From assembly GCF_026262505.1 (NCBI RefSeq), contig NC_067206.1, forward strand, positions 7,220,879 to 7,284,878: a DNA stretch of 64,000 bases, in the 5' to 3' direction. The notes beneath the pieces are model-generated. The model was given only the letters and a program-made list of their open reading frames with translations, had not been told where the DNA came from and searched no databases. This stretch comes from Trichomonas vaginalis G3. Its lineage: Eukaryota > Parabasalia > Trichomonadida > Trichomonadidae. Within the stretch, counting starts at the first letter, position 1. Each line of letters begins with the position of its first letter. Of this stretch, positions 49,265 through 59,156 are shown piece after piece. The translations under genes were made by a program, and so were the position numbers.

Positions 49265-50163
49265 TTATTTTGCTGGAACTTTTGAATCTATTATTTCCTG
49301 TATTTGTTCATGAAGTTGATTTTTAGCATTTTCATCGAAATTAATAGACCGAATATATTCATTAATTGCATTCTTATAATCATTTGATTTCTCAAATTTT
49401 CTTTTATCTGATTCCTTAACTAAATCATAAGTTAAACCTCGTTGCTGATATAATGGTTTCTTAATTAAATCTTTGAATGCTTGAGATAAAGCACCTGATG
49501 CAATTCTTGCTACTATAATTGGTTGGAATTGCTGTTTAAGTTCATCTTTAACATTTGCGAAAACTGGATCGAATAAAGCAACTTTAAAGAATTTCTTAGC
49601 TGGAATTTCAGGTCTAAATTTGCATATTGACCATCAAACTGGTTAGAATATCGTGGTAATCCATCCGGTCCCTCTTCAATAGCATTTAATTCTTCATTGA
49701 AGTAAGAATATGGATTATGACGGTATGAATTAATTGGACCATTTTCACCTTCTCCAATGTATTGTTTAACAGCTTTTCCATTTTCATCAAATTGCATAGG
49801 ATAATGTTCATTATATGCTTTACGTTTAGGATAATCCGTCATTGTTAATTTATACCCATTTATGACTTTAATATTTCCTTGACCATCAGTAACGAAAACT
49901 TCATTTATTCCATCAGGTTTTCCATTTGGACCCGTAATGTCTGCTTCGTGTGCTTCCCAATTTGGTCCGTGACGTTTGGCATATGCTTGAGCTTCTGGTA
50001 ATGTTAAAACGTTTCTCATTTGTTTAACATCCTTTTGAAGACCGGCAACAATGTGGACTAATTCTTTCATTCCGTCTGGAACTTTCATAGTTCTATTATA
50101 TGCACCCTTTTTGTTTGTTCCTTGTTTTAATGGAACCTGTAGAAGATTTGCAATTTCTGTCAT
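49265..50163 (-). pseudogene. Conserved structural-type protein, ~299 aa, one frameshift
   Basis: First part to 49620: [71 protein letters not shown]. After a frame change near 49617 the second part ([36 protein letters not shown]) ends in SKVPAK. It sits next to the ATPase and capsid genes, so a virion role is likely; the family is not known to me. Confidence 0.55.
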
Positions 50164-50203
50164 GTTTAATTATAAATAAAAAATAAAAATTAATTATAAA
50201 AAG

Positions 50204-51030
50204 TTATTCGAATTTAATGGAACCTTTATTTAAATCAACTATTATTTTTCCATGTTCTCCTAATTGTTGATATTGTGTGTAAAGTTCATTAATGCTCATT
50301 GGTAAATTCACTTGATAAAGCATAACGTTCAACTGTTGACGACTAAAACCACTGAAAATGAAAAGGGTGGACAGGTTTGATTTAATGTTTGTGCTTAATG
50401 CTTTGAAATATTGAACAGCCATGAAGAATGAACACTGAATGTGTCGACATTGAGTTAATAACTGATTAAAATATGATTTCTCATTTGTTATTAGTTTTGA
50501 TTTCACTGCATCATCTAGAAAAATGAGTGAATGCAAAAATTCTCTATCAAAATTTGAAATAGAAAGTGTTTCAAATAATTCATCCGTTGTTTATCAATAA
50601 TTTTATCCTCTAATCCTTGCTTCTTGATTGTATTATATAATTCTTTATACATTAAAAAGTTTTTTAAATAATCTTCTGCTTCTTCTTGTGATAAATAAAT
50701 AATTGGAATTTTGATTAAATGCTTTAAAGATTCAAATGTATCATCTGAAGGTGAACCTGAACGGTTGATATAAATTAACACATGTGAATAGGGTGAAGTG
50801 TTAGCAATAATGATAATTTGTTTTAATATCGTTAATGTTTTACCTTTATTTTGTTTACCAATTGCTGCAGTGATTGAATTTAAGTAACATTCAGAATATG
50901 GAATTTTCATTAATTTTTCCTTAGATAGAGCATTTCTATTATCACTCAATGCTTCATTAATCATATCATCTACGTATGTATTATATACTCCTGCTAATTC
51001 TTCATAAGGGGTGGATGAATTTAAATCCAT
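50204..51030 (-). pseudogene. A32/FtsK-HerA-type genome packaging ATPase, one frameshift
   Basis: Pumps DNA into capsids in Mavericks and related viruses. Walker A is AAIGKQNKGKTLTILKQ (residue ~60), followed by HVLIYINRSG. After a frame change near 50520, Walker B is HSLIFLDDAV, followed by the arginine-containing QCRHIQCSFFMAVQYFKAL and LFIFSGFSRQQL. Position between the 49265 gene and the capsid gene is the usual Maverick morphogenesis block. T-tract upstream of ATG 51030. Confidence 0.82.
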
Positions 51031-51055
51031 TTAATCAAAAATAAATTTATAATTT

Positions 51056-52694
51056 TTAAACATTTCTATTCATCAATATTTCATCATATGAACTTCTATA
51101 CTGCGGTGGTGTACCTGTTGGATGATATTTCAAACCTTCATCCGGTGTCCATGTCCAATATGTAGTCCTAGTAAACCAAACCTGAGGAGGATTTGTCACC
51201 TTTGAACAGTAAGTGTCATTTTCACCCTGAATGATTGGATAAGCTTTCACTTGTACTGTAACTTGTGAGTTGAAAGTTTCTAATCCATCAAAGAATATAC
51301 CCGCTCCATCACGTTGAACTGGAATAGTGCATAAGAATGAAGTTTGGTCTTTCCATGTTCTAGCTAATGGCGTGCCATTATCATCATTCAGTGGTCTAGT
51401 TAATGAGTCCTCGTATTCTTCGTGCATTCATTCACTCCATCTAAATCAGAAGCTTGAAGCATACGTGTAAAGAATATGTCACCCACTGTGGTCATCGCTT
51501 GATCGGGGAAGTTTCTGGAATCTATAGTGACCTGAAGACCTCGAAGCATTGGATTTTCTAAAACGTTCTTTGCATTGCATTCTTCGGAAATGTTAACACA
51601 ACATCTGTAACATTATGAAGAGCGTATGAGAAATCTGAGCTGATACCTTCAGGAGTGATGCAACCTCCATTTAGTGAACGAACGTCAATATGTTGAGCTG
51701 GAATCATGAATGGATCTTCCTTACTGAATAAACGTGGTATTGCTTTAACTGATTCTTCAATTAAACCGTATCCTGGTGTAATGCATTTATCCTCTAAAAC
51801 TTCCATCTTTGTGCATGAAATAATAACGTCTTCAACTGTTGCGTCAGCAGATGTAGCGGCTAAGCTTGTAATTAATTTGGCAGGAAGTCCGATTTGTTGG
51901 AATTTGCGATCATATTTATAAACATGATTCATAATCTTTTCATAATTTTCATCAGTTATCTTTTCATAAACGTAATTTTGTAAATCAGCAACTCTTAACG
52001 GGTCAACCTGACAAAATACTAAAGTATCCCTGAAAACATAATATTTAAGAATGATTTCACCAAATGATTTAGGATAATCATCGAACGCCTGAAATGCTAA
52101 CAAATCATTTACCGGAATAATCATATCAAAAGTGACATCAACTTCTTCATTTGCTTTCTTGAAAACTTCTGAAGGGTCAATATATTTACCACATACTGAG
52201 TTATCATATTTTTGAACATTATTATATAACGAATGAACAAACTTTTTAACTTTCCTTTCTGATTTTGGTTTATATGTTGCAAATGCGAAAGATTCACGGG
52301 CGCAATCCATCTGAAGATAACCAGCATCACCTCTTTCGGTTTCTACTTCTAATTGTTTAAAGCTTTGATTTGATGATTTGTAACCAACGAATAAACGCAT
52401 GCATTTAAAAGCGGCATCACATGTGAAAGCTTTATTTGAAACTAGAGTTGCTTTAACTTTGCGTTTAATATATGTGTCACCTAATTGGTTCACATCATGA
52501 GCCGGATTTGTAATTCTTAAATGAGTTTGTTTATCATCAAAATATGGAGCATCAGAGTCATAGCATGAACTTTCAAGTTCTCTATAATATCTTCTTCCAT
52601 CATTCTTTGCGAATATTTCATTTATCTTTTCGAATGAATGAAACACATTTCCATTAATCGGTTTAGTGTTTGGCACTAAATAGTTAGTCGTCAT
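51056..52694 (-). pseudogene. Major capsid protein candidate, two frameshifts
   Basis: About 545 residues in total. The first block (378 residues) includes YRELESSCYDSDAPYFDD, strand-rich segments, FDMIIPVNDLLAFQAFDDYP and GEIILKYYVFRDTLVF, comparable to the core of the Maverick 1 capsid protein. It breaks near 51565, continues LENPMLRGLQVTIDSRNFPD, and breaks again near 51430 before a C-terminal roll (TSFLCTIPVQRDGAGIFFDG; QVTVQVKAYPII). Adjacent to the packaging ATPase. T-tract before ATG 52694. Confidence 0.7.
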
Positions 52695-52762
52695 TTATTA
52701 TAAATAAAAAATCAAAATTAAAAGATGAAAATGAATTTTTAATTTTAATGAAATAATCAACT

Positions 52763-52978
52763 ATGGCTGCAGGATTCTTTAAGAAACTGTGGGATAAAGT
52801 AAAAAGAGGAGCGCATAAAGTTTGGGAAACAATGAAGAAAGGAGCAAATTGGATATTTAAGAATAAAGAAGCAATTAGTGACGTTGCTGAATCAATAACG
52901 CCAAAAGCTGCCCCAATAAGAGAAATTTTAAATAAAGGAGATAAGGTTTATCAAAGACTACAACCGATACTAAGATAA
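52763..52978 (+). CDS. Small amphipathic protein A (pVI-like), 71 aa
   Basis: MAAGFFKKLWDKVKRGAHKV: an amphipathic basic helix with bulky hydrophobics at the N-terminus, nearly the same as protein B at 53003. Divergent pair of genes near the capsid genes. Adenovirus-like viruses use an amphipathic minor protein to break membranes; that role here is inference. Confidence 0.5.
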   Translation: MAAGFFKKLWDKVKRGAHKVWETMKKGANWIFKNKEAISDVAESITPKAAPIREILNKGDKVYQRLQPILR

Positions 52979-53002
52979 AAATAATATTTATTTTTCCACT
53001 AT

Positions 53003-53234
53003 CTACCCCCTATTTTATTAAGCATTCCTTCAGCAATTCCACCAATTGCGTTACCTGCTTGTGCTCCCATGCCGGATTACCTGCTTTTGTACCTAATACT
53101 CCACCTATGATAGTTCCTGCCGTTTTCGCTACTGGTGCCAAAAAGTTTGCAACGGGTTTAATAACCTTTTTATAAACCCAACCTGCAGCTTTCTTAATTC
53201 CATCCCATAATTTTTTAAAGAATCCTGCCGCCAT
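53003..53234 (-). pseudogene. Small amphipathic protein B, frameshifted
   Basis: Starts MAAGFFKKLWDGIKKAAGWV, then VANFLAPVAKTAGTIIGGVL, a glycine-rich hydrophobic stretch. The frame changes near 53065; the other frame (AQAGNAIGGIAEGMLNKIGG) ends at 53003 and fits the composition better. T-tract before ATG 53234. Confidence 0.5.
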
Positions 53235-53300
53235 TTCTGATTTAATATTAATTAAAAAATATATTTCATCACTTATATTCTAATTTTTATTAAATGATAA

Positions 53301-53708
53301 ATGAAACCGATTTTAAAAATAAATGAAACAAAGGAGGAAGAAATAAATGAAAGTGAAAATGTTCAACAAAAAATAAACGTTGTTAAACCAATTACTGAAA
53401 TAAAAATTTTTTCATCTGTTGAAGAATTTAATGACTATTATGCTAATAATAAAAAATTATTTGAAGAATTGACAACATGTAAATTGAATAAAATGTTTAA
53501 AGTTGAGGACAGAGTCCAAGACCCGGAGGGTCATGGATTCAAAATTTCAAAAATAAAAGGTGTTGTTAGTTTAAAATCTATTCCTCAATCAAGAATCACC
53601 TCATTAATGAAAATAGATGATTTAACAAAAAGAATAGAAATTATTGAAGAAAGAATGAATCAAATAATTGATTTCATAAATCATGACTCGTTGAGCCCGG
53701 GTCCTTAA
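53301..53708 (+). CDS. Acidic coiled-coil protein, 135 aa
   Basis: ATGAAACCGATTTTAAAAAT at its start also occurs at 34879, upstream of the polymerase N-terminal gene. Glu/Lys-rich helices, SSVEEFNDYYANNKKLFEEL, and RIEIIEERMNQIIDFI near the end. Two stretches are encoded by micro-hairpins (RVQDPEGHGF at 53520 and SLSPGP at the stop). Function unknown. Confidence 0.5.
   Translation: MKPILKINETKEEEINESENVQQKINVVKPITEIKIFSSVEEFNDYYANNKKLFEELTTCKLNKMFKVEDRVQDPEGHGFKISKIKGVVSLKSIPQSRITSLMKIDDLTKRIEIIEERMNQIIDFINHDSLSPGP
53520..53532. repeat. Micro-hairpin GACCCGGAGGGTC
   Basis: In frame inside the 53301 gene. Confidence 0.65.
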
Positions 53709-53714
53709 AGCCCA

Positions 53715-53756
53715 GGACTTAAAGTCCAAGGCACAAAGTGCCCAGGGCTAAAGCCC
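53715..53756. repeat. Micro-hairpin cluster 6
   Basis: GGACTTAAAGTCC, GGCACAAAGTGCC and GGGCTAAAGCCC in a row between convergent genes; the reverse complement of cluster 1 (36047-36080). Confidence 0.85.
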
Positions 53757-53951
53757 ATCACTGAGTTCAAGGTTATATTCATCAAATATTTCATTATTAA
53801 ATGCAACTTCTGCTAGTTTATTTATTTTTTCAATACGATCATTTGAAAGTCTATCGTTTAATTTTTTCTGAAGTTTTTCATTTTCTAGTTCTGAAACTTT
53901 ATTTGGATGATATTTAAACCCGTTAAATTCTTTTTCCTCAGTTTTGATCAT
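53748..53951 (-). CDS. Small coiled-coil protein, 67 aa
   Basis: ATG 53951 (MIKTEEKEFNGFKYHPNKV), then LENEKLQKKLNDRL and an acidic end. The last codons lie in micro-hairpin cluster 6. The upstream region is a poly-A run, so its promoter is not visible. Confidence 0.45.
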   Translation of the reverse strand: MIKTEEKEFNGFKYHPNKVSELENEKLQKKLNDRLSNDRIEKINKLAEVAFNNEIFDEYNLELSDGL

Positions 53952-53952
53952 T

Positions 53953-53978
53953 AAAAAAAAAAAAAAAAAAAAAAAAAA
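53953..53978. other. Run of 26 A at the Maverick 2/Maverick 3 boundary
   Basis: Separates the last Maverick 2 gene from Maverick 3 sequence; no terminal repeat or target copy of Maverick 2 is seen here. Confidence 0.6.
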
Positions 53979-53985
53979 GGCAGTG

Positions 53986-54016
53986 GGGCTTCCAGGCACT
54001 TCGTGCCCTCTAGCCC
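53986..54016. repeat. Micro-hairpin cluster 7
   Basis: GGCACTTCGTGCC (53995-54007) nested between GGGCT (53986) and AGCCC (54012-54016). Confidence 0.75.
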
Positions 54017-54060
54017 CCCGTCACTTTTCTGTCACTTTTCAGGAAAAAAACATTTTTATT
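54017..54060. mobile_element. Left subterminal region of Maverick 3
   Basis: CCGTCACTTTTCTGTCACTT at about 54018 resembles TGTCAGTTTTCTGTCACTTT in the right end of Maverick 1. The true terminus is not visible; it may be cut off at the poly-A run. Confidence 0.4.
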
Positions 54061-54069
54061 AAATATAAA

Positions 54070-54886
54070 ATGAATTTCACAAAACCACCGTTACCCTTCT
54101 TTGGAAATAAGAGTAGATGTAAAGATATTCTATTGAGAGAACTTAAGAAACTACCGAATGGTCTAACATTTGTAGATTTGTTCGGTGGAAGTTTCTATAT
54201 ATCCCATTTGTGCCATACAATATTTCCTGACTCAAAGATTATATGCAATGACTTCGACAACTATATGAACCGTCTCAAACATATACCAGACACAAACAAA
54301 ATATTGAAAGAGTTAAAAGAAAAGATACCTATAGTAAGATGGAACGTATACCATTAGATAAGAAAAATACTGTCAGAGAGGTTTTGAAAAAGGCAGAGTA
54401 TATTGACTGGGATAGTATATCTGCTAGACTATTATATAGTGGTGCTATAAGAGTTCATGACATTGAAACACTTATGTCAAAAGTTTTATATCTTAACTAT
54501 ACAAATGTTTTCAAAGAGAACATAGAAAAATATATTGAGGGTATAGAGTTTGTGAGATGTCATTGGACAGAGTTGTATGAAAAATATAAAGACAAGGAAA
54601 ATGTTTCTTTATAGTGGACCCGCCGTTCTATAACACATGGGATTTTCAATACCAAGTAGACTGGACTTTGAGAGACTCTTTAGAAACTTTAGACGTTTTA
54701 CATAACCATCCATGCTTTTACTTTACATCCGATAAAAGTGGTTTGGAAAGTGTCATGAGATGGTTAGAGGACATACATGACTATGAGTTTAGATACGATA
54801 AGATAGAATATGAGAGAGGTCCTATAAACTGGAGAAAGTGTCATAACAAAGAAATTTTACTAGTAAGTAAATGTGGTTTGAAATAG
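54070..54886 (+). pseudogene. D12-class (Dam-type) DNA adenine methyltransferase, two frameshifts
   Basis: Homologue of 3765-4606. It opens FTKPPLPFFGNKSRCKDIL, has VDLFGGSFYISHLCH (motif I region), and DPPFYNTWDFQYQVDWTL (motif IV, Phe in place of the usual Tyr). Breaks near 54340 (KEKIPIVRWN against IPLDKKNTVREVL) and near 54612, just before the DPPF box. The N-terminal and C-terminal parts are otherwise complete. ATG 54070 follows TTTTTATTAAATATAAA. Confidence 0.83.
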
Positions 54887-55002
54887 GACTACTTGTTTTA
54901 GGTTTTTTCCATTGTGTCATTTACTTATTTGACGTGGCAGAAAGATATAGAGAATATGAAGATGAACCAATGCCTGCAAATGTTCAGTATATGTACTCGT
55001 AA
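54871..55002 (+). CDS. Small membrane protein, 43 aa
   Basis: MWFEIGLLVLGFFHCVIYLF forms one membrane helix, then a charged tail (DVAERYREYEDEPMPANV). It overlaps the methyltransferase end by 16 bases in another frame. Comparable in size and setting to 3570-3740. Confidence 0.5.
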   Translation: MWFEIGLLVLGFFHCVIYLFDVAERYREYEDEPMPANVQYMYS

Positions 55003-55024
55003 GAGATATTTTATCTAATATTAA

Positions 55025-55387
55025 ATGGACGCACAGAACTTAGCGAATGCACAGCAACCTGGACAACCAAACCCAGAGAATATTCCAAATGAAGTTAGAA
55101 TACAAACTGCAATGGCAAACTATGGTCAAGTGCCAACAGATGTACAAATGCAAACTGCCATGTCAAATGACGCTGCGTTAGGTTTGCCACCATGGTATGC
55201 AAATATGAGATGGAAAGAGTTTTATACAAACCCCGAAGTGGGATATAAACAACTCTATGCAGATGACGCGAACACAGGAGTTGACCCAGAGTATGTTTTC
55301 TACCAGAGGAGAAATAGAATGTATGAGCTCCAGTTAAAGAATGCTATGGAACTCAGAAGGAAACGTAAGAGACTAGGTGGACATTAG
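55025..55387 (+). CDS. Hypothetical Maverick protein, 120 aa
   Basis: ATG 55025 follows TATTTTATCTAATATTAA (T-tract). Two near repeats RIQTAMANYGQVP and QMQTAMSNDAALG, then LPPWYANMRWKEFY and a basic end (LRRKRKRLGGH). No known family. Confidence 0.55.
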   Translation: MDAQNLANAQQPGQPNPENIPNEVRIQTAMANYGQVPTDVQMQTAMSNDAALGLPPWYANMRWKEFYTNPEVGYKQLYADDANTGVDPEYVFYQRRNRMYELQLKNAMELRRKRKRLGGH

Positions 55388-55405
55388 ATTTTTACATATA
55401 GTAAA

Positions 55406-55647
55406 ATGGGTTTCTTTGGAAGAATAGGAAACTTCTTTCGAAATGTTGGAAGAGGTATATGGAATGGAATAAAAACCGTAGGAAGAGGAATTTGGACGGA
55501 GTCAAAAATATTGGTAAAAGAGTAGGTCAGTTCGTTGGTATTATACCTAAAGACCCTGAACCAGAAGAACAAGCTCCTGTTATACAACAGCCTGAACCTG
55601 CACCACAGTCTAGTTGGCAACCAAATCCAACACCTCAACCGTATTAA
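55406..55647 (+). pseudogene. Small amphipathic protein (pVI-like), frameshifted
   Basis: MGFFGRIGNFFRNVGRGIWN forms an amphipathic basic helix with repeats GIWNGIKTVGRGIW. After a one-base shift near 55495 the other frame continues KNIGKRVGQFVGIIPKDPEP and a Pro/Gln-rich tail. Partner of 58734 in the same element. Confidence 0.5.
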
Positions 55648-55651
55648 AAGA

Positions 55652-56499
55652 TTATATTTTTACCGTTCGATAGTAGTTGTATATGAAACTAAGTTCTAAG
55701 TAAAACGCATGGTATAATGGAATTATTCTTTTTCTTCCATCTGTAGTAAACCATACTTGAAAGTCTGAAATACTTCCACTTGGTGGTTCGTATAACTTTG
55801 TAGGTTTTTCGTAAAAGTCATTTGCCAAGCATAAGAAAGAGTTTTGGGCGCCAGAAAATGAAGCATGAACAATAATAGCAGCTGGGTCGAAAAACATCTT
55901 TAAATAAATATGGTTCATCTCTTGCATATCGACTGTAAATATTTGCTAAAGGAAGTTCGACTTTCTGATTTAACATTCTTTGCAAATAATACCATGACAT
56001 TGCAGTGAATTCTGTATATATTTGTTCGTCTTTCTTTGGATTGTCTTCGTAGATTTGAAATGACACTTGTGAATTTTGTTTGTCATATACAATTCTCACA
56101 TAAAGTGTGCTCTCGTATTTGCATATTCATCAGCATATTTTGCATAACATGAATTTATTTTATCTTCTATATTTTTAACGCAGTCTGTAGAGAAGATGAA
56201 AGGTCAACTTGTATTAGCTCAATTTCTTCCCACATTTTTCGTTTCCCTTCAGATATATAATCTATATGAAACCTTACAATAAATGGAAAACTTTTATCTT
56301 CTACAGACACAAACTTCATTCTACGAAAGCCAATAGCTTTTGTGACAGATGGGTCTCTTAGCCATCTTAATGGGTAGTCAAAACGATAGCCTTCATGCTT
56401 TACGGTCTCTGTCTCAAACTTTTGACCGACATTAGTAAAAAGTTCATCTAATGGTTTAGTTGTAGCAACTCTTGAATTTTCTTTTTCTATTGGAAGCAT
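55652..56499 (-). pseudogene. Penton-like minor capsid protein candidate, several frameshifts
   Basis: About 280 residues spread over three frames. Start MLPIEKENSRVATTKPLDEL, then YPLRWLRDPSVTKAIGFRRM, FIVRFHIDYISEG, a helical middle (YYLQRMLNQKVELPL) and a strand-rich end (AAIIVHASFSGAQNSFLC; PPSGSISDFQVWF; FYLELSFIYNYYRTV). Size and order fit the candidates at 10712 and 47336. TTTTTATTTCTAGATAAAAT precedes ATG 56499. Confidence 0.45.
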
Positions 56500-56518
56500 A
56501 TTTTATCTAGAAATAAAA

Positions 56519-56680
56519 ATGTCAAATGAAACAGCGTCTATGAGAGAAATACAACACAACCGACAACTCATTATGCAAGCTCTAAATAAGAACACAACAA
56601 ACTTTTCAAACTATTCTAAGATATCTGAGTCATTGAAAGAAAGGAAACTTAAAACTGACATTAAACCCAATGACAGATGA
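56519..56680 (+). CDS. Small hydrophilic protein, 53 aa
   Basis: MSNETASMREIQHNRQLIMQ, then Asn/Ser/Lys-rich sequence ending KTDIKPNDR. T-tract TTTTATCTAGAAATAAAA lies before it. Overlaps the fibre start at 56670; may act in fibre assembly, not shown. Confidence 0.45.
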   Translation: MSNETASMREIQHNRQLIMQALNKNTTNFSNYSKISESLKERKLKTDIKPNDR

Positions 56681-57762
56681 GTTTCTGTTTCAAGACATAA
56701 GAACCAATACTGTCTGTATAAATCCAACAAAAGGAAACTTTAAACGAGAAACCTATAAATGAACTTCTTTTGAAAACAGATGTTGACAACAAAGCTGACA
56801 AAGAATATGTAGACGATGCAATAGCAAAAGAAGAAGAAAGAGCTAACAATGCTTATGCAACAAAAGAACATACTCATCCTGAACTAGCAGACAAAACATA
56901 TGTTGACAATAAATGTCAAGTGAAGTGACAAGAGCTGAAAACGAATATTCTAAAAAGACTCATATACATTCTATATCTGATATTACAAACTTACAAGAAA
57001 CATTAGAGACAAAAGCAAATAAGACTCATACACATACCATTGCAAATATTACAAACTTACAAGAAAACCTTAAACAGGAAAAGTGACGTTGGACATACAC
57101 ATACCATTGCAAATATTACAAACTTACAAGAAACCTTAAACAGGAAAAGTGCCGTTGGACATACACATACAAGTTTTACAACTTTTACAGCAGATGATAT
57201 TACACTAAACACAACCTTGCCAAGTAAAGCTCCAACAATACCACCGGCAACAGTCTTGTAGATACTTTGAATATCTAATGACAATAGTATTATGCATCTA
57301 AGACAGGAACTCAATGTGCTTAAACAAATTTTGCCGAATCTTATTTACCCGTTGGCTCATTATATGTTTCAATGAACTCTACCAGACCAGAAGTAGTACT
57401 TGGTTTTGGAACTTGGACTCAAATAGTCGACAGGTTTTTGTATTGTGCAAACTCTTCAAAAGAAACAGGTGGAAGTAAAACGATTTCAGGTGAAAATTTA
57501 CCTGCACACAGTCATTACGTAAGATTAACTACATCTGAAGGAGGTTGGCATAAGCATAGATATTGGGATTGGAGAGGAATGACAAAAGGTAAAGGATATG
57601 ATGTTAAAGAGGACGTTAAGTTTGCTATAAATTGTTACTGGGATGACACGCAGGGAGAAGGAATCCATTCACATTTCGTTACAGGATATACACATCCAAC
57701 GGGACAAAGTAAAGAATACATGCACCTTACATGACAGTTTACGCATGTATAGAAATGCTTAG
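56670..57762 (+). pseudogene. Tail-fibre-like protein, at least five frameshifts
   Basis: MTDEFLFQDIRTNTVCINPT at the start, then NKADKEYVDDAIAKEEERA and TYVDNK linkers, three repeats of the type HTHTIANITNLQETL, then the collar domain: FGTWTQIVDRFLYCANSS, GGSKTISGENLPAHSHYV and a degraded C-terminus at GKEYM-PPYMTVYA, whose last base changes remove one C near 57722 and one G near 57745. Compared with the 8024 and 45236 proteins it is short. Its stop overlaps the stop of the integrase gene. Confidence 0.75.
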
Positions 57763-58716
57763 TCGTCATTTTCAACTTCTTTAGCATATTCGTCAGGAGT
57801 TGTCTTATATTTGTTAGGAACTGTCTTTGAAAGTATACCACCTTGAACTTTGACAAGTTTGAAACGAGGTCTGACAATAGTAGTTTTATCTTCTGCTTGC
57901 AGTGTGTACATTTTGCCATGTTTGCCTAAAACTTCATAATATTCTCTTGTATACTTTCTTCTATTTTACGAACACGAATGTGAGTACCTGTCGAGTTCCC
58001 ATTGTTGTCATAGTCAATAGTATTTTCATATGGGTCGCGTTTAGGTATTTCTATTTTTACTTTGTCACCTTTCTTAAGTTTTGAAGCCTGGCATTCTTTC
58101 TTGTTTGTCTCTTTTGACTAAACTATTAAATATATAGTCTTTCTCTAAGTCGGGGTTGTTTTTCATTTCTTCGGGGGAGTGGTTTCCCAAACTTTTTGTT
58201 TACGGGTATTGTAAATATTTAAAACTTGTCTCATCTTTGCCATGGAGAAGTGTCTATATTTGTCGTCATATGACATTTCATTTACTTCACCACCTTGTGG
58301 TTGATTTAAGTCTCTTAAGATTTTTATACAACTGTCAATGACACCAAGAGCAGAATGGTTTTGGTCGACAATGAAATATTGGTTTACATTTTTTGAACGC
58401 AGATAGTTTTTAATATCGTCTGATTTGAAAGAACGTTCACAGTCAGATGTCAGTTTTGTTGGATGGTATTTGTCAACGAATATTGTCAAAGCAGTTTTCA
58501 CATCTAAAATATTTTTGGACTGTAATGGTATGGCTTCACAGTATCTTGTGTTTTGACGACAAATATTAGCCAGTATGGAGGTCCATCTTCTCTATACCTC
58601 GGAATGTTTTCCAAGATATCCATAAACCAAGCATTTGGTGTTGAAACTAAAGATTTTTATCATGAGTGCTTTCTTTGTCGCTTTAGAAACATAGGGGTCC
58701 TTTTTGGATTCGTCAT
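57759..58716 (-). pseudogene. Maverick integrase, several frameshifts
   Basis: Starts at ATG 58716. The core has NAWFMDILENIPRYREDG (first acid), PTKLTSDCERSFKSDDI (second acid) and HSALGVIDSCIKILRD, where the third catalytic position is Asp, exactly 35 residues after the second acid. A C-terminal beta domain follows (KGDKVKIEIPKRD; YEVLGKHGKMYTLQAED) with an acidic end. At least three frame changes. It diverges from the 58734 gene with only 17 bases between the starts. Confidence 0.83.
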
Positions 58717-58733
58717 TTTTTAACCCATAAGAA

Positions 58734-59136
58734 ATGGGTTTATTTGGCGCATTAGCAGGAGTTGCATCCAGATTTTTGCCCGCAGTGGGAACAATAGCCA
58801 GAGGTGCATTTGGAATTGGAAGGAAGATTTTGAGTACATTAGGTATATCTTAAAGAGAAAGCACAACCTATTATACAAACTGTACAGAAAGGTTGGGATG
58901 TAGCACGAGATGCAGCAAATCTTATTCCAAATCCTGAAACAAGAGGAAAAGTTCAAGGATGGATGGACAATGTAGGAAGACAAGCAGGAAACTACTATAA
59001 CAAAGCAAATGACTACTATAACCAAGCAGGACACTACATGGACCAAGGTGAAAGATTCTTTAACAGAGGATATAACCATGCACAACAGTGGGTAAACAAC
59101 AACCAACCGCAACCGCCTCAAACGTGGGGAATGTAA
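58734..59136 (+). pseudogene. Small amphipathic glycine-rich protein, frameshifted
   Basis: MGLFGALAGVASRFLPAVGT then IARGAFGIGRKIL; after a shift near 58850 the other frame gives EKAQPIIQTVQKGWDVARDA, Tyr/Asn repeats (NYYNKANDYYNQAGHYM) and QPQPPQTWGM. Second pVI-like candidate of Maverick 3. Confidence 0.5.
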
Positions 59137-59137
59137 A

Positions 59138-59146
59138 ATTTTTTTA
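59138..59146 (+). promoter_or_regulatory. T-tract signal, copy 1 of a shared leader
   Basis: TTTTTTACTGAGATGAAATG here is repeated exactly at 59313-59332. Confidence 0.4.
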
Positions 59147-59156
59147 CTGAGATGAA

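Noticed and set aside
53744-53999. Extending the 53748 gene upstream through the poly-A run (poly-Phe)
   Set aside because: Homopolymer translation; the first plausible start is ATG 53951.
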